A stretch of DNA of 64,000 nt from Helicobacter bilis (lineage in GTDB: Bacteria; Campylobacterota; Campylobacteria; Campylobacterales; Helicobacteraceae), in NCBI RefSeq assembly GCF_001999985.1, contig NZ_CP019645.1, positions 744,001 through 808,000 of the forward strand, written 5' to 3'. The notes under the pieces are model-generated. The model did not search any database. It saw only the letters and a list, made by a program, of their open reading frames with translations, and was not told where the DNA came from. Both the position numbers and the translations under genes were made by a program. Below are positions 8,949 through 17,374 of this stretch, piece by piece. Positions within the stretch are counted from its first letter, which is position 1; every line of letters begins with the position of its first letter.

Positions 8949-9472
8949 CTTTGATTTATACAGCTTATCGTAACTTTTTCTTGTTTTCAGTCAAAGCAAT
9001 TTTGTTGATTTTAATATGGGTTGTGTTACTTTATCGACTACATTTATATCTTTCCATGTTTCAGGAAATAGCTATCTCTATATTCTTTCTTTTACATCTT
9101 TATAATTGCTTTTAGCTGGATTATTAGCCTTATCTAATTGTTCTTTTGTTAATAAACCATTGCCTGCTGACGCTTAAACCCAGCCTTATTTCGTTCTATA
9201 TTGCAGTATTATACAAATGCTTATAGTATTCTTTGCAAAATCCAGCTTTTCTTGCATAAACTTAGCAATACTATCATTATTTTTTACATACAGACTATCT
9301 TGTTTGTTGTTGCATCAAAATCTAAACTCTAAAAAATCGATTCAAGCGATATGGAGTCTGGATTCTAGTGATTGTCATGTTGCGTGCAATAAAACAACTA
9401 AGATTTTAGAATCAAAAGCAATATTTTGCATACGCTCAAATCATGATAAAATTTGGATTTTAAAATCAAGCG
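8949..9472 (-). other. Non-coding stretch with remnants of an unrecognised minus-strand gene
   Basis: No intact gene is visible. On the minus strand, short readable pieces such as SAGNGLLTKEQLDKANNPA (about 9100-9180) and DSIAKFMQEKLDFAKN (about 9220-9270) lie in different frames with stops between them, as in a decayed accessory gene that I cannot name. A partial copy of the dispersed GTCATGTTG repeat lies near 9375. Confidence 0.35.
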
Positions 9473-9843
9473 TTATTTAGAATCATTACTAAGGCATATT
9501 TCTTGTAAATACGCAATTGATTTGCTAACACTATTAAATCTATCAATCTCTTCTAAATCTTTATTTGTTAAGGTTTTATTATTAAAGCTTACCGCTTATA
9601 AACTTATCACTATCTGCTTTAATCAGGGCTAGTAGCTTTTTATCTTCTGTGTAGAGTTTTATATCCCCATTTCTGCTATTGTTTTTAAATGGTGTTTTGT
9701 TTTAGATTGCCATTTTCAGAATAATATTTTTCAACACATCCTTGTATCTTATCCTCTTCACTTTGACATATCTTAAGATTCTCTGCATAGCCTATGCTGC
9801 ATGTGATGATAACACTTAAACCAAATTGTATAAAATATCTCAT
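9473..9843 (-). pseudogene. Decayed MORN_2/YwqK-type repeat protein gene
   Basis: Reading from ATG 9843 gives a signal peptide (MRYFIQFGLSVIITCSIGYA), then ENLKICQSEEDKIQGCVEKY and one repeat SENGNLKQ. One frameshift follows at the expected ETPFKN position, then DIKLYTEDKKLLALIKA continues in the new frame. A second frameshift at the SGKCFNN site precedes AYLQEICLSNDSK and the stop. Every block matches the four-gene array at 48-51.6 kb, so this is a dispersed, dead member of the same family with most repeat units deleted. Confidence 0.8.
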
Positions 9844-9891
9844 AGTTTTCCTTTAAAGTAGCCTATCTCGCTAGAATGCGTGCCATTTTAC

Positions 9892-9904
9892 AAAAAAAAA
9901 AAAA
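9892..9904. repeat. A13 homopolymer upstream of the decayed repeat-protein gene
   Basis: Thirteen A residues sit about 50 bp upstream of ATG 9843 (as T13 on its strand). Tracts of this length vary readily in Helicobacter and could once have tuned this promoter; here the gene is already dead. Confidence 0.5.
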
Positions 9905-10127
9905 CAAATCAAGGTATTTTATCTATTTGTTTAGTTTTGTATGCTTGGGTTCAGGCGCCCATAAAAGCTATCTTATATGTTAAAAGTGTAGAATCTTAGC
10001 CAATCTTTAGAGTAGTTACTAAAGATTAAAGAGAGATTTATCTATTGCGTATAAGTCGCATTAAGCTTTGTGGTGAGTAAAGCTATGATATATAGCTATG
10101 TAATGATATGTGTTACAATGATATATG

Positions 10128-11147
10128 TTACAGGGCAATCCACTTTTCAGCGATACGCACGGCATTTGTCGCCGCACCAACACGCACTTGGTCTGCTACG
10201 CAAAATAAATGTAAAATGCGTTTATCATAGTTATCCACTCTTATCCTGCCTACAAAGGTCTCATCGGTATCTGTGGCGATGAGTGGCATGGGGTATTCAT
10301 TATCACTTGGGCTATCTATCACTACGACACTTTCAGCCTTTTTTAGAATCTCTCTTGCCTTGTCTGCATTCACTTCATCTTTAAAGCGAATGCTTAAAGT
10401 CTCGCTATGACTGCGTAAAATCGGCACTCGCACACAAGTCGCTGAAATCTCAAAGTTTGCGTGCATAATCTTTTGACTTTCATTTATCATTTTCATCTCT
10501 TCTTTTGTGAAGCCATTATCAAGGAATGTATCAATATGGGGGATAAGATTTAGGGCGATTCTGTGTTGAAAGGCTTTTGGGATAACAGAATCAAGCTCAA
10601 ACGCAAAGAATTTCTGCATTTGCATGATGAGCTCTTCCATGCCTTTTTTACCCGCTCCACTTACCGCTTGATAGGTGCTAACATCTACTCGCTCAATGCC
10701 AAATGCCTTATGCAAAGGGGCTAATACATGCACCATTTGTATGGTAGAGCAATTTGGATTTGCAATAATTGTAGAATCTTTTTTAATGTCTTCTGGATTT
10801 ACTTCAGGCACAACAAGCGGAATGGAATCTTGCATACGAAAAAAGCTCGTATTATCAATCACAATTACCCCAGCTTTTACCGCACTTTTAGCAAATCTCT
10901 CACTCACACTCCCCCCAGCACTAAAAAAGGCAATCTCAACGCCTTCATCTTTAAATACTGAATCTGTTGTCTCTAAAACCTTTATTTTTTGATTTTTAAA
11001 CTCTATGCTATCACCAGCACTACGCGCACTAGCAAGTGGGACTAGCCTTTTCACCGGGAAGTCTCTCTCATCTAAAATCCGTAACAACTCCTCACCAACT
11101 GCACCTGTAACGCCTACAATGCCTACTACAAATTCTTTTTTTGACAT
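10128..11147 (-). CDS. asd: Aspartate-semialdehyde dehydrogenase
   Basis: Asd reduces aspartyl phosphate to aspartate semialdehyde, the branch point for lysine/diaminopimelate, threonine and methionine. Motifs are complete: the NADP-binding GIVGVTGAVGEELLRILDER, the catalytic cysteine in IIANPNCSTIQM, the GAGKKGMEEL segment and the late HSETLSIRF. Length 339 is normal. ATG 11147 is preceded by AAAGGATAAAA. It stands alone between two decayed accessory loci. Confidence 0.95.
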   Translation of the reverse strand: MSKKEFVVGIVGVTGAVGEELLRILDERDFPVKRLVPLASARSAGDSIEFKNQKIKVLETTDSVFKDEGVEIAFFSAGGSVSERFAKSAVKAGVIVIDNTSFFRMQDSIPLVVPEVNPEDIKKDSTIIANPNCSTIQMVHVLAPLHKAFGIERVDVSTYQAVSGAGKKGMEELIMQMQKFFAFELDSVIPKAFQHRIALNLIPHIDTFLDNGFTKEEMKMINESQKIMHANFEISATCVRVPILRSHSETLSIRFKDEVNADKAREILKKAESVVVIDSPSDNEYPMPLIATDTDETFVGRIRVDNYDKRILHLFCVADQVRVGAATNAVRIAEKWIAL

Positions 11148-11497
11148 TTTTATCCTTTAATGTATTGCTGTGTTTTATGAATTTTATAATTATAACCATA
11201 AATAATGCAAATTGATTTTACTTTTATGCGACACAATTGGTGTAGCATGTTTATAAAAGTCATATCCTTATGCTTCAATTTGTTAAAAACTTGCATAGAT
11301 TCTATTAATGTATCATTATCGCTATATAGTCACTCGTATTGTTAGTCAATAAATCTTCTTCTGCGATGTGCTATTTTGCTTTTACAAATCTTCGTAATGA
11401 AATGCAACAAAATAAGTAAGATTCTCCATGTAAAATCCTCTGCAAATTATTGCAACTCTTTTTTACTAAGTCCTGCATTAAGCTGTTTACCCACACA
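11148..11497. other. Intergenic region, no gene seen
   Basis: This 350-bp stretch holds the asd promoter on the minus strand (AT-rich block at about 11180-11210) and the decayed tail beyond the restriction-gene remnant. No convincing reading frame is visible in either direction. Confidence 0.4.
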
Positions 11498-12190
11498 TTA
11501 CATAGCCCTGCAATCCTTTTTCATCATCTCTTCAAACATCGCCCTATTCATATATTCGTGCAAAATTTGCCCATCTTTCGCACACCATATTTGCCAATCT
11601 TGCCCCACTTTTACAGGCAGATAAAAAATATATACCGTGATTTACTCGCACTTAAATATGCTTGTTTTAGCCTTTGTATCTTTTGTTTATAGGCTTCTTT
11701 TTCTATGTTTTGAGATTTACTCACATTCACACTTTTTACTTCAAAAATGTGGATTCTATCTCCCCTGTCTTTAAATATAAAGTCTGGGTAGCTTGCGCGT
11801 TTTCTCTCATCATAATATTCATATTTTATATTTGATTTATCTATAAAGTTTTTGCCAAAAAGATAGATTTTCTCCCCATTATCTCTATGCCTTTAGCACA
11901 ATCTTTAGCAAGGCTTTTAAGGATTTGACACCACTCTTTTTCTGCTTGAGAATCAAGCCAAAATTCATCATTTTCACTGCCCCATCCAGTCTCACTCCCT
12001 GCACTCTCTTCATAGAAGCTATACGCATATTCGCGTATTTCTACACACTTAGATTAAATATTCACCATAGTTTTCTACCACTCTTTTTACTTTATTTTTA
12101 ATAGAATCTAAATTGAGAGACTTTAAAGGTAGAAAGGTTTTTGTAATTTTAAAATATATTGTGTTATTGTTGGAATATAGTGATTGATAG
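11498..12190 (-). pseudogene. Remnant of a type III restriction enzyme (Res) C-terminus
   Basis: Minus-strand fragments in changing frames read KSLNLDSIKNKVKRVVENYG, then SENDEFWLDSQAEKEWCQIL, then KIYLFGKNFIDKSNIKYEYY followed by YPDFIFKDRGDRIHIFEVKS, and finally WQIWCAKDGQILHEYM to a stop. The PDFI...HIFEVKS arrangement is the PD-(D/E)xK nuclease core near the C-terminus of type III Res subunits, with EKRASYPDFIF just before it. Several frameshifts, and the absence of the helicase part and of any Mod gene, mark it as dead. Confidence 0.65.
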
Positions 12191-12201
12191 GGAATATAGT
12201 A

Positions 12202-12771
12202 TTATTGTTGATTGCTGTATGGTTTATCAGCAATATTATAAGTTGTTGGGGTGCTTTGTAGATTTTGTGTTTGTAAGCTTTTTATGTGTTTGTGTTTAAG
12301 TTTTATTATGTTGCGAATATCTTCAAAAATAGCATGTAGCACTGGATCTGTTGCGTGATTAATGAAATTTCCCTCTGCATATTCGCACAAATCTGTGGAA
12401 TCTATATAGTGAATTTGATATGCATCAAGCAGATTTTTTGGAACATAAGCTTTAACTTTTGTGTAAGATTCTAAAGACAAAGTTTGTTTTAAAATTGTAT
12501 TGTTTTGGATAGTTTTTAATAGCGTTTTTGCATGAAATTTATTAAATTCCATGCATGCAGGATAATTATTAAAAGTGAAAAGCAGCTCTTCTTTGTCTCG
12601 TCTTGAGGGCATGATAGCAATAATATACTGACGCATTTGTGGTATAATGAAGTTTTTCAACAAATGCAAATTATATGAGTTTTGCAAAAATAGTAGCGCG
12701 TTTGGGGCAATACACTTTTCTTTAACTTTATTTGCATTTTGTGTCAGCAATATATCTTTAAAGGTTTTCAT
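12202..12771 (-). CDS. DciA-like (DUF721?) protein
   Basis: A 189-residue basic protein. Residues 45-80 (IIAIMPSRRDKEELLFTFNN through ECMEFNKFHAKTLL-like text) resemble the DUF721/DciA pattern, in which a short beta element is followed by an alpha helix. DciA proteins help load the DnaB helicase. The match rests on pattern only and is weak. It diverges from the tiny lipoprotein gene across a 1-nt gap, so both promoters lie inside the neighbouring coding sequences. The C-terminal 40 residues are low complexity (Q/T/N rich). Confidence 0.4.
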   Translation of the reverse strand: MKTFKDILLTQNANKVKEKCIAPNALLFLQNSYNLHLLKNFIIPQMRQYIIAIMPSRRDKEELLFTFNNYPACMEFNKFHAKTLLKTIQNNTILKQTLSLESYTKVKAYVPKNLLDAYQIHYIDSTDLCEYAEGNFINHATDPVLHAIFEDIRNIIKLKHKHIKSLQTQNLQSTPTTYNIADKPYSNQQ

Positions 12772-12772
12772 A

Positions 12773-12901
12773 ATGCGTATTATAACACATTTTTTTTCTG
12801 TATTTTTACTTTGTAGTGCAGTGTTTTTCTTGCATGCTTGTGGATATAAGAGCGATCCATTTTGGAATGAGGCTGAAAAGCAGGATCTATTGTTACCTTA
12901 A
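12773..12901 (+). CDS. Tiny LptM/YifL-like lipoprotein
   Basis: A 42-residue protein with a signal sequence and lipobox FFLHAC, followed by GYKSDPFWNEAEKQD. The CGYKSDP start resembles small LptM-type lipoproteins (CGLKGPLY), which assist LPS transporter assembly. I use ATG 12773 rather than any upstream in-frame start because the signal peptide begins there. The role is inferred from the pattern alone. Confidence 0.55.
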   Translation: MRIITHFFSVFLLCSAVFFLHACGYKSDPFWNEAEKQDLLLP

Positions 12902-13326
12902 TTGAAATTGAGTGCTTTTGGTTATCGAGAATTTGTCCATTTATCATGAAAACCATAGGGCTTGTTTGCACACTCTCTTATGAAAGTTTCTTAGCATTGC
13001 AATGTCATTTTTACTTTTTTCTCGATTATATATTACAAATACTCTAAACATTACTACGACACAACAATTTTTAATCATCTGTGAATCTACACATGACAAC
13101 ATATAGAAAGCAGACTGCTGTTTATCAAAACAAAATTTAAATACAACAGATTAAAACAAAACAAATAAAATACAAAAAACTAAAATAAAAAAGTAGTATA
13201 TGAAAGATTTTAAGTGAAATAAAACACCTCAAAACAACATGTTACAAATCAAAGCTCTAGATTTTCGAGAAAATCTAGAATGGCAATGCGAATCAACAAG
13301 TCGTTAAAGAGGCAATAGTATGGGGA
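12902..13326. other. Intergenic region, no gene seen
   Basis: This AT-rich 425-bp region holds no supported gene. Its only clear structure is the palindrome at 13256-13279. Confidence 0.5.
13256..13279 (-). terminator. Palindrome, probable terminator of the lipoprotein operon
   Basis: TCTAGATTTTC and GAAAATCTAGA form a perfect 11-bp stem around GA, 48 bp beyond the stop of the last lipoprotein gene. No long T run follows, so termination strength is uncertain. Confidence 0.45.
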
Positions 13327-13911
13327 TTATCTTGTGCCACACTCAAATACATTAGCATGGATTCTGTAAGTGAGAATTTTGCCATTTTGAGGAATTTTTT
13401 CCCAAGCTGTACAATCTTTCTCTTCGTATTTACCATCACTTACTCTCATTTCACAAGTCATAGCTTCTTTTGTCAATTTAAGTAAAATTCTGCTGTCTTC
13501 ATTTACCAATTCAGAAGCGTGATTTCTTAAATCATTTGTTGCACCTTCTCTAATATCTTCGAAAGAAGGTGGAACTTTACCATCAGAGCTATCTTTACCT
13601 TCAACCTCACCAAGTAACTTACAAGTATAAGGAATGCTATACGCTACAGCAATCCCTCTTGCTTCCTCATTTAATCTCTTAGGTTCATACGCTGGAAGTT
13701 GAGGAACCTTAACATAAGGTGCAACTTTTGTTACAGTAATCTCTCTTGCAGCATTCACTGTAACTTCAACTTCTTTACTATAATTCACCTTACCTTTTGA
13801 ACCGCTGTAATTTCCACCTTTCTGCTTTGGTTGAGAAGAACAAGCAACCAAAAGAGAAACAGCACCTACTGCCAAACCTACTTTAGCAAAACTATTAACT
13901 AATTTCAACAT
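13327..13911 (-). CDS. Lipoprotein, third of three tandem paralogues (DUF4156-like)
   Basis: A lipobox (SLLVAC, Cys about residue 24) follows a typical signal sequence; the mature start is SSQPKQKGG. The shared core runs from ARGIAVAYSIPYTCKLLGEV through IREGATNDLRNHASELV to KEAMTCEMR and ends in YRIHANVFECGTR. The C..LGEVEG...A.NDLRN.A pattern recalls DUF4156/RcsF-type lipoproteins, but the match is by eye. Four conserved cysteines in the mature part suggest disulfides in the periplasm. Function unknown. The gene lies 30 bp after its paralogue. Confidence 0.75.
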   Translation of the reverse strand: MLKLVNSFAKVGLAVGAVSLLVACSSQPKQKGGNYSGSKGKVNYSKEVEVTVNAAREITVTKVAPYVKVPQLPAYEPKRLNEEARGIAVAYSIPYTCKLLGEVEGKDSSDGKVPPSFEDIREGATNDLRNHASELVNEDSRILLKLTKEAMTCEMRVSDGKYEEKDCTAWEKIPQNGKILTYRIHANVFECGTR

Positions 13912-13941
13912 TTTTCCACCTTATAAAAATAAAATCAAAGA

Positions 13942-14541
13942 TTATCTTGCACCGCAATCAAAAACATTAGCATGGATTCTGTAGTATAGAATCTTACCAT
14001 TACTTGGTATCTGCGTCCATGTTGTGCAGTCTTTTTCATCAAATTGATCGCCCTCATTGCGAAGTTCGCAAGTCATAGCCTCTTTAACTGGGGTAAGCAC
14101 TATTCTATCTCTTGAATCTACAAGATCCATAGTGCCGTTTCTCAAGTCATTCAAAGCACCTTCCCTGATTTGCTCGAAAGAGGGAGCGGCTTTACCATCA
14201 GAGCTATCAATGCCTTCAGCCTCACCCAACAACTTACAATTCAAAGGAACGCCATTTACAACAGCTATACCTTTTGCATCATCAATAAGCGGTTTTGGCG
14301 TATATTGTGGCAATCTAGGTAACTTATAGTATGCATCACTTGAACTTTTTGTAATCGTAAGCTCTCTAGCAACATCGATATTTTCGTTTCTTTCTTTCAA
14401 CGACTTTGAATCTGTTGTTTGAGTAGAATAAGACTGCGCATCACTATCTGCCTCGACACTAACAACTTCATCTGCCAGAGCAACACAAGAAACAACACTT
14501 GTAGCAATCAAACCAGCTTTTAGCAAATCTTTAACCAACAT
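13942..14541 (-). CDS. Secreted paralogue, second of three (lipobox degenerate)
   Basis: The core (CKLLGEAEGIDSSDGK, IREGALNDLRNGTMDLV, KEAMTCELR, YYRIHANVFDCGAR) matches its two neighbours. The N-terminus differs: MLVKDLLKAGLIATSVVSC is followed by VALADEV. The cysteine could be lipidated, or cleavage may follow ALA, in which case this copy is soluble while its neighbours are membrane-anchored. A 60-residue acidic, serine/threonine-rich linker follows. Function unknown. Confidence 0.75.
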   Translation of the reverse strand: MLVKDLLKAGLIATSVVSCVALADEVVSVEADSDAQSYSTQTTDSKSLKERNENIDVARELTITKSSSDAYYKLPRLPQYTPKPLIDDAKGIAVVNGVPLNCKLLGEAEGIDSSDGKAAPSFEQIREGALNDLRNGTMDLVDSRDRIVLTPVKEAMTCELRNEGDQFDEKDCTTWTQIPSNGKILYYRIHANVFDCGAR

Positions 14542-14632
14542 ATTAACCCTTTATATTTAAATTTTCAATTACTCTACCGAACATAGACTCCCACATTCAC
14601 TGGGAATCTACGCAACCAAACACAAGCAATAC

Positions 14633-15196
14633 TTACTTCTCGCCACACTCAAATACATTAGCATGGATTCTGTAAGATAGAATCTGCCCATTGTCCGGTA
14701 GTTTATTCCAAAGAGTGCAATCTTCTTCTTGATACTTATCTTTCTTTGTTCTCATTTGACAAATCATAGCTTCTTTGGTAACAGAAAGCATTAATCTTTG
14801 ACCACCTCTTACAAGATCAGCAGCCTGATTTCTCAAATCATTAGTTGCACCCTCTCTGATTTGCTCAAAAGTTGGTCCAGCTTTACCGCTTGCTTCATCT
14901 TTACCTTCAACCTCACCCAATACCTTACAATTGTAAGGAACACTATACGCAACAGCTATACCTCTTGCATTCTCATTAAGAGTTTTTGGCTCGTATGGAG
15001 GATGCTGAGGATCAATAGCATAACCTACTGCCTTATAAACAGCAAACTGACGAGCATTAGGCTCAAGTTCTTGAGAAGCATACTTAGCATTTTTGCTTTT
15101 CTTTGGCTCTCCAGAGCAAGCCGCCAACATTAAAACAGAACCTGCCACTAAACCAACTTTTACAGAATGGTTCAAGACTTGTTTGTAATTCAACAT
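14633..15196 (-). CDS. Lipoprotein, first of three tandem paralogues
   Basis: The signal peptide ends in the lipobox LMLAAC, then SGEPKKSKNA. The conserved core is present (CKVLGEVEGKDEASGK, IREGATNDLRNQAADLV, KEAMICQMR, YRIHANVFECGEK). It is the promoter-proximal member; the divergent region to hemB holds its promoter. The 91-bp gap to the second copy contains a short imperfect repeat (CCCACATTCACTGGGA) that may act as a partial terminator or attenuator. Confidence 0.78.
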   Translation of the reverse strand: MLNYKQVLNHSVKVGLVAGSVLMLAACSGEPKKSKNAKYASQELEPNARQFAVYKAVGYAIDPQHPPYEPKTLNENARGIAVAYSVPYNCKVLGEVEGKDEASGKAGPTFEQIREGATNDLRNQAADLVRGGQRLMLSVTKEAMICQMRTKKDKYQEEDCTLWNKLPDNGQILSYRIHANVFECGEK

Positions 15197-15629
15197 TTTT
15201 ACACCTTTTTAGTAAAATTAAAAACATGATAAGCATGACTAGCACACAGCACAATGTTTTTTATCCCGTTATGCTATCAAAAAAAATAAAAAAAATCAAG
15301 TAAAAGCTATAAAAAATATGTAGAATAGCTGAAATTTACAACCGATTAACACAAAAATGCTTTAAACATAAAATAATTAATCTAAAGTCATCGGCTTTAA
15401 TCTTAATGTTATCTAGGATTATCTTGGATAATAAAGTCAATTTCTCTCGTAATATTGCGGAAACAATAATAATGTAACAAAACTGCGCTAAAAAAATCTA
15501 AATCTCACATAAACATAAATTAAAACAAATTCCAAAACACAATCCCTCCCAACCCCTTTATTAAAAACATAAAATTATTATGTATAATGCAAAGATTTAG
15601 TGAAAATACAAGAAACAAAAGGATAAAAA
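15197..15629. other. Divergent intergenic region between the lipoprotein operon and hemB
   Basis: A 433-bp AT-rich stretch without a gene. It must hold both promoters; TATGTATAATGC just upstream of 15593 offers a TATAAT -10 for hemB. Confidence 0.5.
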
Positions 15630-16610
15630 GTGTTTCAAAGAAAAAGGCGATTGCGTTTAAATAGTGTTATGCGAAATCTTGTGCGTGAAAATGCCTTGAG
15701 TGTCAATGATTTTATCTATCCCCTATTTATAGTAGAAGGCAAAGGTATTAAAAATGAGATAGATTCTATGCCCGGTGTGTTTCAAATGAGTTTAGATAAT
15801 ATCCTAAAAGAATGTGAAACTTTACAGAATCTAGGCATTTATGCTATCTTATTATTTGGTGTGCCACCGCAACATAAAAAAGATTCTAGCGGCTCTTACA
15901 CATGGGATAAGCATGGCATTATCCCGCAAAGCGTCCAAGAGATAAAAAAGCATTTTCCACAAATGTATGTTATAGCTGATGTGTGCTTTTGTGAATATAC
16001 AGATCATGGGCATTGTGGCATCTTAGATTCTAAAATACAATCTGTTGATAATGATGCTACTCTTTTGAATCTTGCTAAGCAAAGCGTGGTATTAGCACAA
16101 AGTGGAGTAGATATGCTTGCCCCAAGTGCTATGATGGATGGGCAGATTCTAACCATGCGTAATGCCCTAGATTCTAATGATTTTGTGAATCTTCCTATTA
16201 TGAGTTACTCTACAAAATTTGCTAGTGCATATTATGGTCCTTTTAGAGAAGTCGCACAAAGTAGCCCTAGCTTTGGCGATAGAAAGAGTTATCAAGAAGA
16301 TAGTGCAAATGCTAGAGAAGCTATCCTTGAAAGTCTAAATGATGAGAGTGAAGGGGCTGATATACTCATGGTAAAACCTGCCTTAGCCTACCTTGATATA
16401 GTAAAATCAATACGAGAAAAAAGCCTACTGCCACTTGCTGTATATAATGTGAGTGGTGAATACGCTCTGCTTAAAGCTGGAGAAAAGCTTGGCATTATCG
16501 ATTATGAAAAAGTTATGCTTGAAACCTTACTTAGCTTTAAAAGAGCAGGGGCTGATATTATCATCACCTATCATGCAAAAGAAGCAGCTAAGATTCTAAA
16601 AGGCAATTAA
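15630..16610 (+). CDS. hemB: Delta-aminolevulinic acid dehydratase (porphobilinogen synthase)
   Basis: HemB condenses two 5-aminolevulinate molecules to porphobilinogen in haem synthesis. The metal-site cysteine cluster is visible ([13 protein letters not shown]), with the Schiff-base lysines in [16 protein letters not shown] and [12 protein letters not shown]. The GTG start at 15630 is supported by AAAAGGA 7 nt upstream and by the standard N-terminus MFQRKRRLR. Length 326 is typical. Confidence 0.96.
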   Translation: MFQRKRRLRLNSVMRNLVRENALSVNDFIYPLFIVEGKGIKNEIDSMPGVFQMSLDNILKECETLQNLGIYAILLFGVPPQHKKDSSGSYTWDKHGIIPQSVQEIKKHFPQMYVIADVCFCEYTDHGHCGILDSKIQSVDNDATLLNLAKQSVVLAQSGVDMLAPSAMMDGQILTMRNALDSNDFVNLPIMSYSTKFASAYYGPFREVAQSSPSFGDRKSYQEDSANAREAILESLNDESEGADILMVKPALAYLDIVKSIREKSLLPLAVYNVSGEYALLKAGEKLGIIDYEKVMLETLLSFKRAGADIIITYHAKEAAKILKGN

Positions 16611-16728
16611 GCAAAATATAATGAAACTATATGATTTACAATAATTAAAATATTGTATATTTTTACTAAAAAATATTACTTTTTAAAGAATATGCAAATA
16701 AAAATATTATAGAATCTTGCTTTGTAAA

Positions 16729-16848
16729 GTGAAGCGGAAAAAACGAAAGAAGCTTAAGAAAAATCTTAAGCTATTGAAAGAAGTTTTAAAAGTCGTATCA
16801 CTTATAACAGGTATAGCCTACATGCTAAGACTATTATTAGGATACTAA
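16729..16848 (+). CDS. Mini-gene: 39-residue basic peptide with one membrane segment
   Basis: A GTG start gives a very basic head (VKRKKRKKLKKNLK) followed by a hydrophobic part (VVSLITGIAYMLRLLLGY). The prophage peptide at 59289-59405 has the same architecture and ending (ISLITTIISGLKVLLG), which supports it as a real gene. It opens a run of five overlapping or adjacent mini-genes between hemB and the DAHP synthase gene. Function unknown. Confidence 0.5.
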   Translation: MKRKKRKKLKKNLKLLKEVLKVVSLITGIAYMLRLLLGY

Positions 16849-16855
16849 AGAAAAA

Positions 16856-16873
16856 GCCCCTTAGGAGAGGGGC
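16856..16873 (+). promoter_or_regulatory. Conserved hairpin with Shine-Dalgarno-like loop
   Basis: GCCCCT and AGGGGC pair around the loop TAGGAG. It ends 29 nt before ATG 16903. An equivalent hairpin in the prophage (59263-59281) also ends 29 nt before the homologous start. A later AAGGGGCTT (16891-16899) could instead pair with AAGCCCCTT (16854-16862), giving two exclusive folds just before the start codon. Confidence 0.55.
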
Positions 16874-16902
16874 AAGGGAATTATAACATAAAGGGGCTTA
16901 AT

Positions 16903-17043
16903 ATGGATTTTCTATTTTGGTGTATGGGTGTATTTATATGTTGTCAGTTATTTTTTAATTGCTGTAACGACAGAGAAATCAAGGCATTAAAAGATAGAAT
17001 CAACAAGCTAGAAAAAGGAGCTAACAATGTGGAAGCTACTTGA
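16903..17043 (+). CDS. Mini-gene: 46-residue membrane peptide with charged helical tail
   Basis: A hydrophobic N-terminus (MDFLFWCMGVFICCQLFFN) is followed by a heptad-like charged tail (REIKALKDRINKLEKG). The prophage protein at 59111-59233 has the same plan (MDNIMLILVALF...IKELEKKIKD). Its last 17 nt overlap the next mini-gene. Function unknown; phage-type membrane peptide is the best description. Confidence 0.5.
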   Translation: MDFLFWCMGVFICCQLFFNCCNDREIKALKDRINKLEKGANNVEAT

Positions 17044-17182
17044 GAATATAGGCTTGGGTTTGTTTGTGAATGCCTTGTATTCTATAATGAATCTAAATTT
17101 TGAAACAGCACCTTTTATAGTGCTAGTGCTAAGTGTGATACTTATGAGTATGTCAATTTATAGTCAAAGGAAAAATAAATGA
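17027..17182 (+). CDS. Mini-gene: 51-residue membrane protein
   Basis: AAAAAGGAG lies 8 nt before ATG 17027, within the end of the previous gene. Two hydrophobic stretches (LGLFVNALYSIM and APFIVLVLSVILMSMSIY) and a basic end (SQRKNK) suggest a small two-pass membrane protein. ATGA overlap with the next gene indicates coupled translation. Confidence 0.5.
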   Translation: MWKLLENIGLGLFVNALYSIMNLNFETAPFIVLVLSVILMSMSIYSQRKNK

Positions 17183-17271
17183 GTGCATGGGATATAACAG
17201 CGATTATAACCGCAATTATTACGGCTATGGCAGGGATAAAGTTAGTAATTGACTTGAGAAAGGAGAAATAA
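17179..17271 (+). CDS. Mini-gene: 30-residue hydrophobic peptide
   Basis: The ATG overlaps the previous stop (AATGAG), and AAAGG lies 9 nt upstream. The peptide MSAWDITAIITAIITAMAGI continues KLVIDLRKEK, a single membrane helix with a charged tail like small holin-type peptides. Function unknown. Confidence 0.4.
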   Translation: MSAWDITAIITAIITAMAGIKLVIDLRKEK

Positions 17272-17361
17272 ATGAGCAATAACATGATACAACAACGCAA
17301 AAATGCAGTTATGGTTTTGCTTGAGAATAAACAGATACAAGAGCGATTATGTGTTTTATGA
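17272..17361 (+). CDS. Mini-gene: 29-residue soluble peptide (tentative)
   Basis: AAAGGAG lies 8 nt before ATG 17272, and the frame is adjacent to the previous stop. The product ([20 protein letters not shown] then QIQERLCVL) is too short for assignment. It ends 13 nt before the DAHP synthase start, so the whole cluster may be read into that gene. Confidence 0.35.
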   Translation: MSNNMIQQRKNAVMVLLENKQIQERLCVL

Positions 17362-17374
17362 AGAAAGGAATACA

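Noticed and set aside
8921-9115. 64-codon frame beginning in the tRNA-Arg gene
   Set aside because: It starts inside a tRNA and has no ribosome binding site; its sequence is random-looking and hydrophobic.
10070-10282. 70-codon plus-strand frame over the 3' end of asd
   Set aside because: Overlaps asd on the other strand and contains no recognisable protein pattern.
12647-12772. Upstream extension of the tiny lipoprotein into the DciA-like gene
   Set aside because: The signal peptide begins at ATG 12773; the extension is antisense to the neighbouring gene.
17303-17374. Upstream extension of the DAHP synthase gene to 17303
   Set aside because: The family N-terminus ([13 protein letters not shown]) begins at 17375 with a good ribosome binding site; the extension overlaps the preceding mini-gene frame.
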